Shown here: piece after piece, positions 15,880 through 24,815 of the stretch
Layout: each line of letters begins with the position of its first letter
Position numbering within the stretch: position 1 is the first letter of the stretch
DNA from: Coprococcus_C hominis
GTDB taxonomy: Bacteria > Bacillota > Clostridia > Lachnospirales > Lachnospiraceae
DNA: 64,000 nucleotides
Assembly: GCF_020687505.1 (NCBI RefSeq)
Contig: NZ_JAJEQT010000002.1
Direction: 5' to 3' (one strand)
The notes under the pieces: generated by a model
Database searches by the model: none
The model's input: the letters and a program-made list of their open reading frames with translations, nothing else
Told to the model about the DNA's origin: nothing
Position numbers and translations under genes: made by a program

Positions 15880-16629
15880 ATGTTAGGAGAAGAAAGACAG
15901 CAGGCGATACTTGCAGCAGTAGAACAAAGACACAGCGTTTCCGTACAGGAACTGATGCAGCTTCTTGATATTTCCGAGTCCACGATCCGGCGGGATCTGA
16001 ACGCACTGGATAAGGAAGGCAGACTGGTGAAGGTACATGGCGGTGCGATGGCAATCGGCGGAAGCTTCCATGTGAAGGACGATGCGGTGGAATACCGGAA
16101 GGAGATCAACCGGGAAGAAAAGATTGAGATTGCCAGATATGCGGCAGCATTGATCAAGGATCAGGATGTGGTGTATATGGATGCCGGAACGACAACCGAG
16201 CTGATGATTGACTATATCACAGCGAAGAATGTGATATTCGTCACAAACTCATTTGCACATGCAAAGCATTTGTCACAGAAAGGCTATACGACATATATCC
16301 TTGGCGGTGAGTTCAAGCCGGTCACAGAAGCGATCGTTGGAGAAGAAGCAATTATCTCCTTGGATAAATATAACTTCACGAAAGGCTTCTGGGGTGCGAA
16401 CGGCGTGACGAAGGGCAACGGATTTACAACACCGGATGTCAAAGAAGCAATGGTGAAGAAGAAATCCATGCAGAAGACGAAGGAGCGCTATGTGCTGTGT
16501 GACAGCAGCAAATTCGGCGAGATTTGTTCGATAAGTTTTGCGGAATTCAAGTCTGCAAGGATAATTACAACGAAGATTGAAAATAATGAGTACAGAGGAA
16601 TAAAGAATATCACGGAGGTGAGCGTATGA
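15880..16629 (+). CDS. fruR: DeoR/GlpR family regulator of fructose operon
   Basis: A 249-residue regulator with a DeoR winged helix at the N-terminus (LGEERQQAILAAVEQ, then SVQELMQLLDISESTIRRDL, residues 2-40) and a DeoR sensor domain (YMDAGTTTELMIDYI near residue 92, then VTEAIVGEEAI) that usually binds a sugar phosphate. Fructose-1-phosphate is the expected inducer. ATG 15880 follows AAAGGAG; a TTG 18 bases upstream is less likely. It overlaps the second kinase gene by 4 bases and is first in the operon, so it probably represses itself through the upstream repeat array. Confidence 0.9.
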   Translation: MLGEERQQAILAAVEQRHSVSVQELMQLLDISESTIRRDLNALDKEGRLVKVHGGAMAIGGSFHVKDDAVEYRKEINREEKIEIARYAAALIKDQDVVYMDAGTTTELMIDYITAKNVIFVTNSFAHAKHLSQKGYTTYILGGEFKPVTEAIVGEEAIISLDKYNFTKGFWGANGVTKGNGFTTPDVKEAMVKKKSMQKTKERYVLCDSSKFGEICSISFAEFKSARIITTKIENNEYRGIKNITEVSV

Positions 16630-17552
16630 TTTACACTGTTTCATTTAATCCGTCTCTCGACTATGTGCAGGATCTGGATTGTGTGAATCTTGGATATGTC
16701 AACCGTACCAGCGGCGAGAAGATTCTGCCGGGTGGAAAAGGAATCAATGTATCCATGGTATTGAAGAATCTTGGATTTGAGAATCAGGCACTTGGATTTA
16801 CGGCCGGATTTACCGGAGAGGTTTTGAAATCCATGTTGAAGGCAAAAGGTGTGGAAAGCGATTTTATTGAGTTAGATGCAGGCATGACACGAATCAATGT
16901 CAAGATCCGCGCGAAGGAGGAAACCGAGATCAACGGACAGGGACCGAAGATTTCCGCGGATGCATTGGAACTGTTATATCAGAAGTTAGAGACCTTGCAG
17001 GAGGGCGATATCCTTGTTCTGGCAGGTTCGATTCCGGAGAGCTTGCCGCAGTCCGCGTATATGGATATCATGAAGCGTCTGCAGGACAAGAAGTTGAAGA
17101 TCGTTGTAGATGCGACAAGAGATCTTCTGGTGAATGTGCTTCCATATAAGCCGTTTATGATCAAACCGAATAATTTCGAACTCGGCGAGATCTTCGGAGT
17201 GGAGATCAAAGACAAAGACGATGTATGCAAATATGCGAAGAAGTTGCAGGAGCAGGGAGCCAGAAATGTGCTTGTATCCATGGCAGGGGATGGCGCGGTA
17301 TTACTTGCGGAGGACGGAAGTGAGTACCGGGCAGAGGCTCCAAAGGGCACAGTGAAAAATTCCGTCGGTGCCGGAGATTCGATGGTCGCCGGATTTATTG
17401 CCGGATATCTGATTACAGATGGCGGAGCAGATGCTTATAGAAACGCATTTGAAATGGGTGTATGTACCGGAAGTGCGAGTGCATTTTCGGAAGAGCTTGC
17501 AACGAAGGAAGAAGTCGAAGGCTTGTATGTAAAGACCTTCGGCAAAAAATGA
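16626..17552 (+). CDS. fruK: 1-phosphofructokinase (second copy)
   Basis: A 308-residue PfkB-family kinase closely similar to the copy at 14.7 kb (IYTVSFNPSLDYVQDL, GGKGINVSMVLKNLG, NSVGAGDSMVAGFIAGY). It converts fructose-1-phosphate to fructose-1,6-bisphosphate. Its position between the DeoR regulator and the IIABC transporter, with an ATGA overlap to the former, is the classical fruR-fruK-fruA order, so this copy is the better candidate for the dedicated enzyme. The transporter start follows 17 bases after its stop. Confidence 0.92.
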   Translation: MIYTVSFNPSLDYVQDLDCVNLGYVNRTSGEKILPGGKGINVSMVLKNLGFENQALGFTAGFTGEVLKSMLKAKGVESDFIELDAGMTRINVKIRAKEETEINGQGPKISADALELLYQKLETLQEGDILVLAGSIPESLPQSAYMDIMKRLQDKKLKIVVDATRDLLVNVLPYKPFMIKPNNFELGEIFGVEIKDKDDVCKYAKKLQEQGARNVLVSMAGDGAVLLAEDGSEYRAEAPKGTVKNSVGAGDSMVAGFIAGYLITDGGADAYRNAFEMGVCTGSASAFSEELATKEEVEGLYVKTFGKK

Positions 17553-17569
17553 TAAAGGAGGGGTTGCGT

Positions 17570-19504
17570 ATGCAAATTACAGATTTGTTAGACAAGAAGA
17601 GCATTTACCTTGGCGCTAAGGTAAGCTCAAAGGAAGAGACATTGGATCGCGCAGTTGCTTTGATGGCAGAAAGCGGTAAGATTGCCGATGTGGAAACATA
17701 CAAGAAAGGTGTGTATGCACGAGAGGAAGAAGGAACAACCGGAATCGGAGAAGGAATCGCGATTCCGCATTGTAAGTCCGCTGCGGTGAAGCAGGCAGGA
17801 CTTGCAGCGATGGTGATTCCGGATGGTGTGGATTTCGATTCGTTGGATGGCGAGCCGGTACATCTGCTGTTCCTGATCGCAGCACCGGATACCGCAGACA
17901 ATGTACATCTCGATGTACTGAGCAAATTATCCGTGCTTCTTATGGACGAGGATTTCACGAATGCATTGAAATCCGCGAAGACAGTAGATGAATTCTTAAG
18001 TATCATTGACAAGGCGGAAAATGGTGATGCCAAGCAGGAAGAGATTCCGACTATCTCAGAAGCAACAAAGAAGATTTTAGCAGTAACGGGATGCCCGACC
18101 GGAATCGCACATACTTATATGGCTGCCGAAGCATTGGAGAAGAAAGCAAAGGAGCTGGGCTACGCAATCAAGGTAGAAACCAGAGGTTCCGGCGGAGCCA
18201 AGAATGTATTGACTGCAGAAGAAATCAAAGAAGCAGATGCGATCATCGTAGCTGCAGATACGCAGGTGCCGATGGATCGTTTCCACGGCAAGAAGGTGAT
18301 CATCTGCAAGGTGGCAGATGGTATCAATAAGGCAGAACAATTACTGACACGAGCAGCCGAAGGCAAAGCAGCTGTCTATGAAGCAGGCGGTGATGCAGCC
18401 GAAAGCAAAGAGACCGAGGGCAAAGAAAGTGTCGGACACCAGATTTATAAGCATCTGATGAACGGTGTATCGCATATGTTACCATTTGTCGTTGGCGGTG
18501 GTATTCTGATCGCGCTTGCATTCCTGATTGATGGATTGCTCGTTGACTTAAACCACGTTCCGCAGTATCTGATTGACAAGTATGGTTCTGTTGCGGATGT
18601 AAAGAGTAACTTCGGCACATTGACGCCGGTTGCTTATTTCTTGAAGGCTCAGGTTGGTGGCGTGGCATTTAGTTTTATGCTGCCGATTCTCGCCGGATTT
18701 ATCGCAATGAGTATCGCGGACCGTCCGGGACTTGCACTTGGCTTCTTAGGTGGTGCCATTGCAGCAAATGGAAAGTCCGGATTCCTCGGCGCACTGGCTG
18801 CCGGATTTATAGCAGGCTATGTTGTATTGCTGCTGAAGAAGATTTTCTCGAAGCTTCCTTCTGCACTGGAAGGAATGGTGCCGATCCTGCTGATCCCGGT
18901 CTTTGGATTGCTGATTACCGGAGCAGGTATGGTGTATGTGATTGAACCGGTTGTCGGATTTATCAATACAGCTTTGAACAATGGCTTGAAGAACATGAGT
19001 GGCGCAAATATTATCCTGCTTGGAGCATTGCTCGGCGCGATGATGGCAGTCGATATGGGTGGCCCGGTCAACAAGGCAGCGTATGTATTCGGTACCGCGC
19101 AGATTGCAGCCGGAAATTATGATATCATGGCAGCGGTTATGATCGGAGGTATGGTTCCTCCAATCGCAATTGCAATCGCATCCTTATTGTTCAAGAACAA
19201 GTTTACAGAGCAGGAACGCAAGGCAGGTCCTACAAACTTCGTTATGGGACTTTCATTCATCACAGAGGGAGCAATTCCATTCGCCGCAGCCGATCCGTTA
19301 CATGTCATTCCGGCATGTGTGGTTGGTGCAGGTGTCGCTGGTGGACTTTCCGCAGCGTTTAACTGTACACTGATGGCGCCTCACGGTGGAATCTTCGTAT
19401 TCCCGGTTGTCGGACACGCCGCAATGTATCTTGTCGCACTGGTAGTCGGAAGTATCATTTCCGCACTCCTGCTCGGAGTATTAAAGAAGAAAGTAGTCGC
19501 ATAA
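17570..19504 (+). CDS. fruA: PTS fructose transporter, fused IIABC
   Basis: A 644-residue phosphotransferase permease that imports fructose as fructose-1-phosphate. Domain IIA (residues 1-150) has the phosphoryl-accepting His67 in AIPHCKS. Domain IIB (about 168-265) has Cys175 in AVTGCPTGIAHTYMAAE. Domain IIC (about 300-640) has eight to ten membrane segments, including GHQIYKHLMNGVSHMLPFVVGGG at its start. The start is ATG 17570, six bases after AAAGGAGGGG; a longer frame that overlaps the kinase is rejected. The order IIA-IIB-IIC is typical of Firmicutes fructose permeases. Confidence 0.93.
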   Translation: MQITDLLDKKSIYLGAKVSSKEETLDRAVALMAESGKIADVETYKKGVYAREEEGTTGIGEGIAIPHCKSAAVKQAGLAAMVIPDGVDFDSLDGEPVHLLFLIAAPDTADNVHLDVLSKLSVLLMDEDFTNALKSAKTVDEFLSIIDKAENGDAKQEEIPTISEATKKILAVTGCPTGIAHTYMAAEALEKKAKELGYAIKVETRGSGGAKNVLTAEEIKEADAIIVAADTQVPMDRFHGKKVIICKVADGINKAEQLLTRAAEGKAAVYEAGGDAAESKETEGKESVGHQIYKHLMNGVSHMLPFVVGGGILIALAFLIDGLLVDLNHVPQYLIDKYGSVADVKSNFGTLTPVAYFLKAQVGGVAFSFMLPILAGFIAMSIADRPGLALGFLGGAIAANGKSGFLGALAAGFIAGYVVLLLKKIFSKLPSALEGMVPILLIPVFGLLITGAGMVYVIEPVVGFINTALNNGLKNMSGANIILLGALLGAMMAVDMGGPVNKAAYVFGTAQIAAGNYDIMAAVMIGGMVPPIAIAIASLLFKNKFTEQERKAGPTNFVMGLSFITEGAIPFAAADPLHVIPACVVGAGVAGGLSAAFNCTLMAPHGGIFVFPVVGHAAMYLVALVVGSIISALLLGVLKKKVVA

Positions 19505-19580
19505 TACAAGGTCATACGATTGAAGAATTTTATACCATATAATTTTTATATAGGATTGTAAAATCCAATATTGTAGATAG

Positions 19581-19729
19581 AGTTGCGGGACACTACACAA
19601 TTCTAAAGCAGACCATTGGAACACGCCGGCACTTAATGAACGGCAAACGTGTTTGACGTGAATTTAGTGTCCGCTGCGTGTGGAAGTGAGCGAGAGCGCG
19701 TCTGCGTAGAATGTGTAGTGTACGCAACT
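19581..19729 (+). repeat. Structured intergenic element, family A, copy 3
   Basis: The arms at 19581-19605 and 19707-19729 (AGTTGCG with CGCAACT, then CACTACACA with TGTGTAGTG) close a core with the family A motifs. Here the central stem reads GGCACT with AGTGTCC instead of GGTACT with AGTACC, a compensatory change that keeps pairing. A GCGAGAGC tetraloop stem is present. It lies between fruA and the HPr gene. Confidence 0.8.
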
Positions 19730-19783
19730 TGGAAAGAAAACATAGACGTTGGAATAACCATAAAAGAAAAGGAGAATAAAATT

Positions 19784-20041
19784 ATGAGAGAGTTTAGTTA
19801 TGTAATCACAGATGCACAGGGAATCCACGCAAGACCAGCCGGACAGCTTGTAAAGCTCGCAGCCGCTTATCCATGCAAGGTAACAATCGCAAAGGATGGA
19901 AGAAGCGTTGATGCAAAGCGTATCATGGGTGTCATGAGTCTTGGCGCAAAGCAGGGACAGGAAGTGATCTTGCAGGCAGACGGTGAACAGGAAGATGAGG
20001 CAATCGCAGCACTCTCCGCATTCATGAACGAGAATCTGTAA
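19784..20041 (+). CDS. ptsH: Phosphocarrier protein HPr with Arg at position 46
   Basis: An 85-residue HPr, the phosphoryl carrier between enzyme I and PTS permeases. The active site His15 lies in GIHARPAG. Aligned without gaps to B. subtilis HPr, the regulatory Ser46 is replaced by Arg (AKRIMGVMSLG), so HPr kinase could not phosphorylate this protein at the usual site. The start is ATG 19784, after GGAG at 19771-19774; a longer upstream frame runs through the structured element and is rejected. Enzyme I follows directly. Confidence 0.92.
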   Translation: MREFSYVITDAQGIHARPAGQLVKLAAAYPCKVTIAKDGRSVDAKRIMGVMSLGAKQGQEVILQADGEQEDEAIAALSAFMNENL

Positions 20042-20086
20042 TTGATGTACGAAGAAAGGGAAGGTCTTATACAGCCGGGTGAGAGT

Positions 20087-21709
20087 ATGCAGGAATTAAA
20101 AGGAAAAAGTGTATTTGGCGGAATTGCAATCGGTCGGATCTCCGTATATAACAAGGATGAAAGTACTGTCAAACGTGTAAAGATCGAGGACACAGCCGCA
20201 GAAGTAAAGCGATTTGAAGAGGCAAAGGAAACCGCGAAGGAGCAGTTACAGGCACTCTACGAAAAAGCACTGGTGGAAGTCGGAGAAGTCAATGCGATGA
20301 TATTTGATGTACATCAGATGATGTTGGATGATCTTGATTATGTGGAAGCAATCACACACATGATCGAGAATCAGGGAATCAATGCCGAGTATGCGGTTGC
20401 AACGACAGGTGATAATTTCTCGAACATGTTCGCGGCGATGGACGATGATTATATGAAAGCACGTGCCGCGGATGTAAAAGATATTTCCAATCGCGTTGTG
20501 AAGATTCTGCAGGGAAAGAAAGATAGTGTATTAGATGGTGACGAACCGGTGATTCTGCTGGCAGATGATCTGGCACCGAGTGAGACGGTGCAGCTTGACA
20601 AGTCGAAGGTGCTTGCGTTTGTGACAAGACATGGTTCAACGAATTCCCATACAGCGATTCTGGCGCGGACGATGAATATTCCGGCACTGATCGGTGTTAA
20701 ATTCGAGGAAAATGTCGACGGCAAATTCGCAATTGTCGATGGTTACAATGGCAATGTCTATGTAGAGCCAACCGATGATGTTGTGAAAGAATACGAGAGT
20801 AAGAAGCAGGAAGCCGAAGAGAAGAAACGCTTGCTGCAGGAACTGAAGGGCAAGGAAAATATCACACTCGATGGAAAGAAAATCAAGCTGTACGCGAACA
20901 TCGGTGGTGTTGCGGATGTGGCATCTGCCCTGCAGAATGATGCAGAGGGCATCGGACTTTTCCGAAGCGAGTTCCTGTATTTAGAGAGCAATACATTTCC
21001 AACAGAAGAAGAACAGTTTCAGGCATATAAAACAGTTGCGGAGAATATGGCAGGCAAGAAAGTCATTATCCGTACACTGGATATCGGTGCCGACAAACAG
21101 GTGGATTATTTCAATCTGGATAAGGAAGATAACCCGGCAATGGGCTATCGTGCAATCCGTATCTGCCTGACACAGCCGGAAATCTTCAAGACACAGCTTC
21201 GCGCGATCTTCCGTGCAAGCTATTATGGAAATATCGGTGTCATGTATCCGATGATCATTTCCGTGGCAGAGGTGCAGAAGATTCATGCAATCGTGGACGA
21301 AGTGAAAGCCGAGTTAGATGCACAGGGACTTCCGTATGGAGATGTCGAGCAGGGTATCATGATCGAGACACCGGCCGCAGTTATGATGAGTGCAGAGCTT
21401 GCGAAAGAAGTTGATTTCTTCAGCATCGGAACGAACGATCTGACACAGTATACGCTGGCGATTGACCGTCAGAATCCGAAACTGGATGATTTCTACGATT
21501 CCCACCATCCTGCAATCTTACGTATGATTCAGATGGTGATCGACAATGGACATAAGGAAGGCTGCTGGGTCGGAATCTGCGGCGAGCTTGGAGCCGATAC
21601 AACTCTCACAGAAACCTTCCTGAAGATGGGAATTGATGAGCTTTCGGTATCGCCATCCATGATATTCCCGGTAAGGGATAAGATCCGCAGCACGGATACA
21701 ACCAAATAA
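20087..21709 (+). CDS. ptsI: PTS enzyme I (phosphoenolpyruvate-protein phosphotransferase)
   Basis: A 540-residue protein that moves phosphate from PEP to HPr. The phosphorylated His188 lies in GSTNSHTAILARTMNIPALIG, the PEP-binding barrel includes LYRSEFL-like GIGLFRSEFLYLE, and SIGTNDLTQYTLAIDRQN is the C-terminal signature. I chose ATG 20087 because the protein then begins QELKGKSVFGGIAIG, as in other enzymes I, although its ribosome site is weak; a frame from 20042 adds 15 unlikely residues. With HPr it forms a ptsHI operon next to the fructose permease. Confidence 0.93.
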   Translation: MQELKGKSVFGGIAIGRISVYNKDESTVKRVKIEDTAAEVKRFEEAKETAKEQLQALYEKALVEVGEVNAMIFDVHQMMLDDLDYVEAITHMIENQGINAEYAVATTGDNFSNMFAAMDDDYMKARAADVKDISNRVVKILQGKKDSVLDGDEPVILLADDLAPSETVQLDKSKVLAFVTRHGSTNSHTAILARTMNIPALIGVKFEENVDGKFAIVDGYNGNVYVEPTDDVVKEYESKKQEAEEKKRLLQELKGKENITLDGKKIKLYANIGGVADVASALQNDAEGIGLFRSEFLYLESNTFPTEEEQFQAYKTVAENMAGKKVIIRTLDIGADKQVDYFNLDKEDNPAMGYRAIRICLTQPEIFKTQLRAIFRASYYGNIGVMYPMIISVAEVQKIHAIVDEVKAELDAQGLPYGDVEQGIMIETPAAVMMSAELAKEVDFFSIGTNDLTQYTLAIDRQNPKLDDFYDSHHPAILRMIQMVIDNGHKEGCWVGICGELGADTTLTETFLKMGIDELSVSPSMIFPVRDKIRSTDTTK

Positions 21710-21788
21710 AAAGCAATTGTACATTTTAGGGCAATCAACGTAAGCTATATCTTTTGACTCAGAAGCTCATTGCCTGCAAATATTGATA

Positions 21789-21834
21789 AAATCGCAAGGC
21801 GTAAGGACTGATCCATATATGCCTTGCGATTTTT
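21789..21834 (+). terminator. Intrinsic terminator after ptsI
   Basis: AAATCGCAAGGC (21789-21800) pairs with GCCTTGCGATTT (21821-21832), followed by Ts. The stem is 12 bp and perfect. Confidence 0.85.
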
Positions 21835-21951
21835 CGTTTGTACAAGTATAGGTATCTGTGGTAGAATGGGCGTGGCAATGCAAATGAATAAAGCGTGCGT
21901 AAACCATCACGCTTCGTGTCGCAACATTAAATATGACAAGAAGGTTATAAC

Positions 21952-22761
21952 ATGTCAGAAACAGACAAATTACAGGAAAAACAAAAACTCCCAATCGGAT
22001 TTATGGATTCGGGGCTTGGCGGATTAAGCGTCCTGCGCGAAGCCATAAAATTGATGCCGAAGGAAGATTTTATATATTATGGAGATTCCCTGCATGCACC
22101 CTATGGTGTAAAGCCGCAGGCGGAAATCCGGGATTTGACATTTGCAGTGGTAGAAAAACTGCTGGATATGGGAATCAAAGGATTAGCAGTTGCCTGCAAC
22201 ACAGCGACAAGCGCAGCCGTACGTTTGCTGCGAAATACATATCCGGAGCTTCCAATCGTGGGAATCGAACCAGCCGTGAAACCAGCCGTGACGGAAAGTC
22301 ATGGAGGCAGAATCTTAGTGATGGCAACCCCGATGACACTCAAACAGGAGAAGTTTCAGAACCTTTTGGCAAAGTATCGGGAGCAGGCAGATATCGTTCC
22401 AGTCCAGTGTGACGGATTGATGGAGTTCGTCGAGCATGGCGATCTGGATGGACAGGAATTGGACGATTATTTCGCAGAAAAGCTATCACCAGTCCTGACC
22501 GACGACACAGAATCCATCGTTCTTGGCTGTACGCACTATCCGTTCCTGAAAAAAGAACTCCGCCATTTCCTTGGGGACCGTGACATCCATCTGATCGATG
22601 GCAGCCTTGGAACCTCCCGCGAACTCATGCGCCGCCTCAAAGTACAAGGCCTGCTGCGCACTGACGACCACAAAGGCAAGGTGCGGATTATGAATTCATC
22701 CGGAAGGCAGGAACTAATAGACTTGAGTCTAAAGTTACTGAATTTGCCTGACTACGAATGA
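21952..22761 (+). CDS. murI: Glutamate racemase
   Basis: A 269-residue enzyme that makes D-glutamate for peptidoglycan. The family signatures are clear: GFMDSGLGGLSVLRE with catalytic Asp19 nearby, YYGDSLHAPYG, VACNTATSAA with the first catalytic cysteine, and LGCTHYPFL with the second. There is no signal peptide, so it is cytoplasmic. It stands alone between a terminator and a family A element. The ribosome site (AGAAGG near 21938) is weak but well spaced. Confidence 0.95.
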   Translation: MSETDKLQEKQKLPIGFMDSGLGGLSVLREAIKLMPKEDFIYYGDSLHAPYGVKPQAEIRDLTFAVVEKLLDMGIKGLAVACNTATSAAVRLLRNTYPELPIVGIEPAVKPAVTESHGGRILVMATPMTLKQEKFQNLLAKYREQADIVPVQCDGLMEFVEHGDLDGQELDDYFAEKLSPVLTDDTESIVLGCTHYPFLKKELRHFLGDRDIHLIDGSLGTSRELMRRLKVQGLLRTDDHKGKVRIMNSSGRQELIDLSLKLLNLPDYE

Positions 22762-22808
22762 GATTATATAGGGATAAGGTCGTAGATATCCCATCAAAAA
22801 TGTATATG

Positions 22809-22957
22809 GATTTGGACACGATTGCCAATTCTTAAGCAGACCGTTGAAGCACGCTGGTACTTAATGAACGGCAAACTTGTTTGTCGTGAATTTAGTACCA
22901 CTGCGTGATGAACCGAGCGGAAGCGTGTCTGCGAAGAATGGCAATCGCGTCCAAATC
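22809..22957 (+). repeat. Structured intergenic element, family A, copy 4
   Basis: The arms at 22809-22834 (GATTTGGAC, CGATTGCCA) and 22934-22957 (TGGCAATCG, GTCCAAATC) pair with single bulges. The core repeats copy 2 almost base for base through GCAGACCGTTGAAGCACGC, then GGTACTTAATGA, a long ACGGCAAAC hairpin, GAATTTAGTACC and GCGGAAGC. It ends 25 bases before the ABC-F start codon, close enough to lie in that gene's 5' leader. Confidence 0.82.
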
Positions 22958-22982
22958 TGGATAGATGATAGGAGCATTCAAA

Positions 22983-24812
22983 ATGAACATCGTAACCGTC
23001 GATGAAATCACAAAAGCATATGGCGAGCGCAAGCTCTTTGATAAAGCGTCCTTCTTTTTACAGGAAGGCGAAAAAGCCGGAATCATCGGAATTAACGGCA
23101 CAGGCAAATCCACCCTTCTGAAGATCATTGCAGGCATAGAGAAACCAGATTCTGGAAACGTGATACTGGCAAATCATTATACAGTACAATATCTGCCACA
23201 GACACCGGAATTTGAACCGACAGATACCGTGCTGCAGGCAGTGGTGCGGGGACATGCCACAGAGGAAAACCACTGGACGGTCGAGAGCGAAGCCAAAACG
23301 ATGATGACGAAGCTTGGCATTACGGATTTTGAAGAGACATGTGGACACTTATCCGGTGGACAGCGCAAACGTCTGGCGCTCGTATCGGCATTACTAGCGA
23401 AAGCAGATATATTACTGTTGGACGAGCCGACCAACCATCTGGACAGTGAGATGTCAACCTGGTTAGAGGACGAACTGCGCGCATACAAAGGCTCGATCAT
23501 TATGGTAACCCATGACCGATATTTCCTTGACAGCGTGGCGAACCGGATCATCGAAGTGGATAAAGGACAGATCTATTCGTATGCAACAAACTATTCTGGA
23601 TTTTTGGAGGGAAAGACGCTCCGTGAGGATATCTTAGATGCACAGGAACGCAAACGGCAGTCGATTCTGCGTGTGGAGCTTGAATGGGTAAAGCGTGGAG
23701 CCAGAGCGCGTTCAACAAAACAGAAGGCAAGACTGGAACGCTACGAGGAGATGAAAGGCAAATCCGCACCAGTGAAGGATGCACAGGTAGAGATCGGTTC
23801 TGTTTCCTCACGTCTTGGACGGACAACGGTGGAGCTTGACCATATTGAAAAAAGTTTTGACGGAAAGACGATCATTCATGATTTTACATATCATTTCTTA
23901 AAGGATGACCGGATTGGAATCGTTGGTCGAAATGGCTGTGGCAAGAGTACGCTGCTTAAGATCATGCAGGGGATTTTAGAGCCAGACAGCGGAAGTGTTG
24001 TGATTGGTCCGACAGTGAAAATTGGCTATTTCGCACAGGAAATCCAGCTTGGCAAGGATATGGACCCGAACCAGCGTGTGATCGATTACATCCGCGATGT
24101 GGCGGAATATGTAGAGACAGACGAAGGAAAGATTACTGCGGCAAGACTGCTGGAGCGGTTCTTGTTCCGTGGCGAAGACCAGTATGGCCTGATCGGAAAA
24201 TTATCGGGTGGTGAGCGCAGACGGTTGTATCTGTGCAAGGTTTTGATGTCTGCACCGAATGTCCTTATATTGGATGAGCCGACGAATGATCTGGACATCA
24301 CGACACTTACGATATTGGAAGATTATCTGGATTCGTTCCAGGGAATCGTTGTTGCAGTCAGCCATGACCGCTATTTCTTAGATCGTGTAGTACGCCGCAT
24401 CTTCGCATTCCGCCCGGACGGAACACTCTGGCAGAGCGAGGGTGGTTACACCGATTACGAGACACGGGTTCTGTATGAACAACAGGCGGCAGAGAAATCT
24501 GCGGGAGCGAAGACAGAGACGGCTGAATCGAAGACAGGAAAGTCGGATAACTGGAAAGAAAAACCGCGCACGAAGAAGCTGAAGCTTTCGTATCAGGAAC
24601 AGCGGGAATATGATACGATTGAAGATGATATTGCGACATTGGAGCAGAGGATAGAAGAGAATAAAATTGCAATGGAAAAAAATGCCAGCAATTCCTCCGA
24701 ACTGCAACGGCTCTATGAAGAGCAGGAACAACTCGAACAAACGCTGGCTGAAAAGATGGACCGGTGGATGTATCTGGAAGATCTGGTTGCACAGATTGCT
24801 GCGCAATCATAG
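22983..24812 (+). CDS. ABC-F family ATPase (Uup-like)
   Basis: A 609-residue protein with two ABC ATPase domains on one chain and no membrane segments. Walker A motifs are GINGTGKSTL and GRNGCGKSTL; signature motifs are LSGGQRKRLAL and LSGGERRRLYL; LLLDEPTNHLD and LILDEPTNDLD are the Walker B regions. A C-terminal coiled coil (EEDIATLEQRIEENK-like, residues 540-605) matches the Uup/ABC-F tail. ABC-F proteins act on ribosomes as translation factors, and some confer antibiotic protection; the linker here does not identify a resistance subtype. The start chosen has GGAG eight bases upstream. Confidence 0.9.
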   Translation: MNIVTVDEITKAYGERKLFDKASFFLQEGEKAGIIGINGTGKSTLLKIIAGIEKPDSGNVILANHYTVQYLPQTPEFEPTDTVLQAVVRGHATEENHWTVESEAKTMMTKLGITDFEETCGHLSGGQRKRLALVSALLAKADILLLDEPTNHLDSEMSTWLEDELRAYKGSIIMVTHDRYFLDSVANRIIEVDKGQIYSYATNYSGFLEGKTLREDILDAQERKRQSILRVELEWVKRGARARSTKQKARLERYEEMKGKSAPVKDAQVEIGSVSSRLGRTTVELDHIEKSFDGKTIIHDFTYHFLKDDRIGIVGRNGCGKSTLLKIMQGILEPDSGSVVIGPTVKIGYFAQEIQLGKDMDPNQRVIDYIRDVAEYVETDEGKITAARLLERFLFRGEDQYGLIGKLSGGERRRLYLCKVLMSAPNVLILDEPTNDLDITTLTILEDYLDSFQGIVVAVSHDRYFLDRVVRRIFAFRPDGTLWQSEGGYTDYETRVLYEQQAAEKSAGAKTETAESKTGKSDNWKEKPRTKKLKLSYQEQREYDTIEDDIATLEQRIEENKIAMEKNASNSSELQRLYEEQEQLEQTLAEKMDRWMYLEDLVAQIAAQS

Positions 24813-24815
24813 CTG

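Noticed and set aside
19649..19783. N-terminal extension of HPr
   Set aside because: The extension translates the structured family A element; the ATG at 19784 has a good ribosome site and gives a standard 85-residue HPr.
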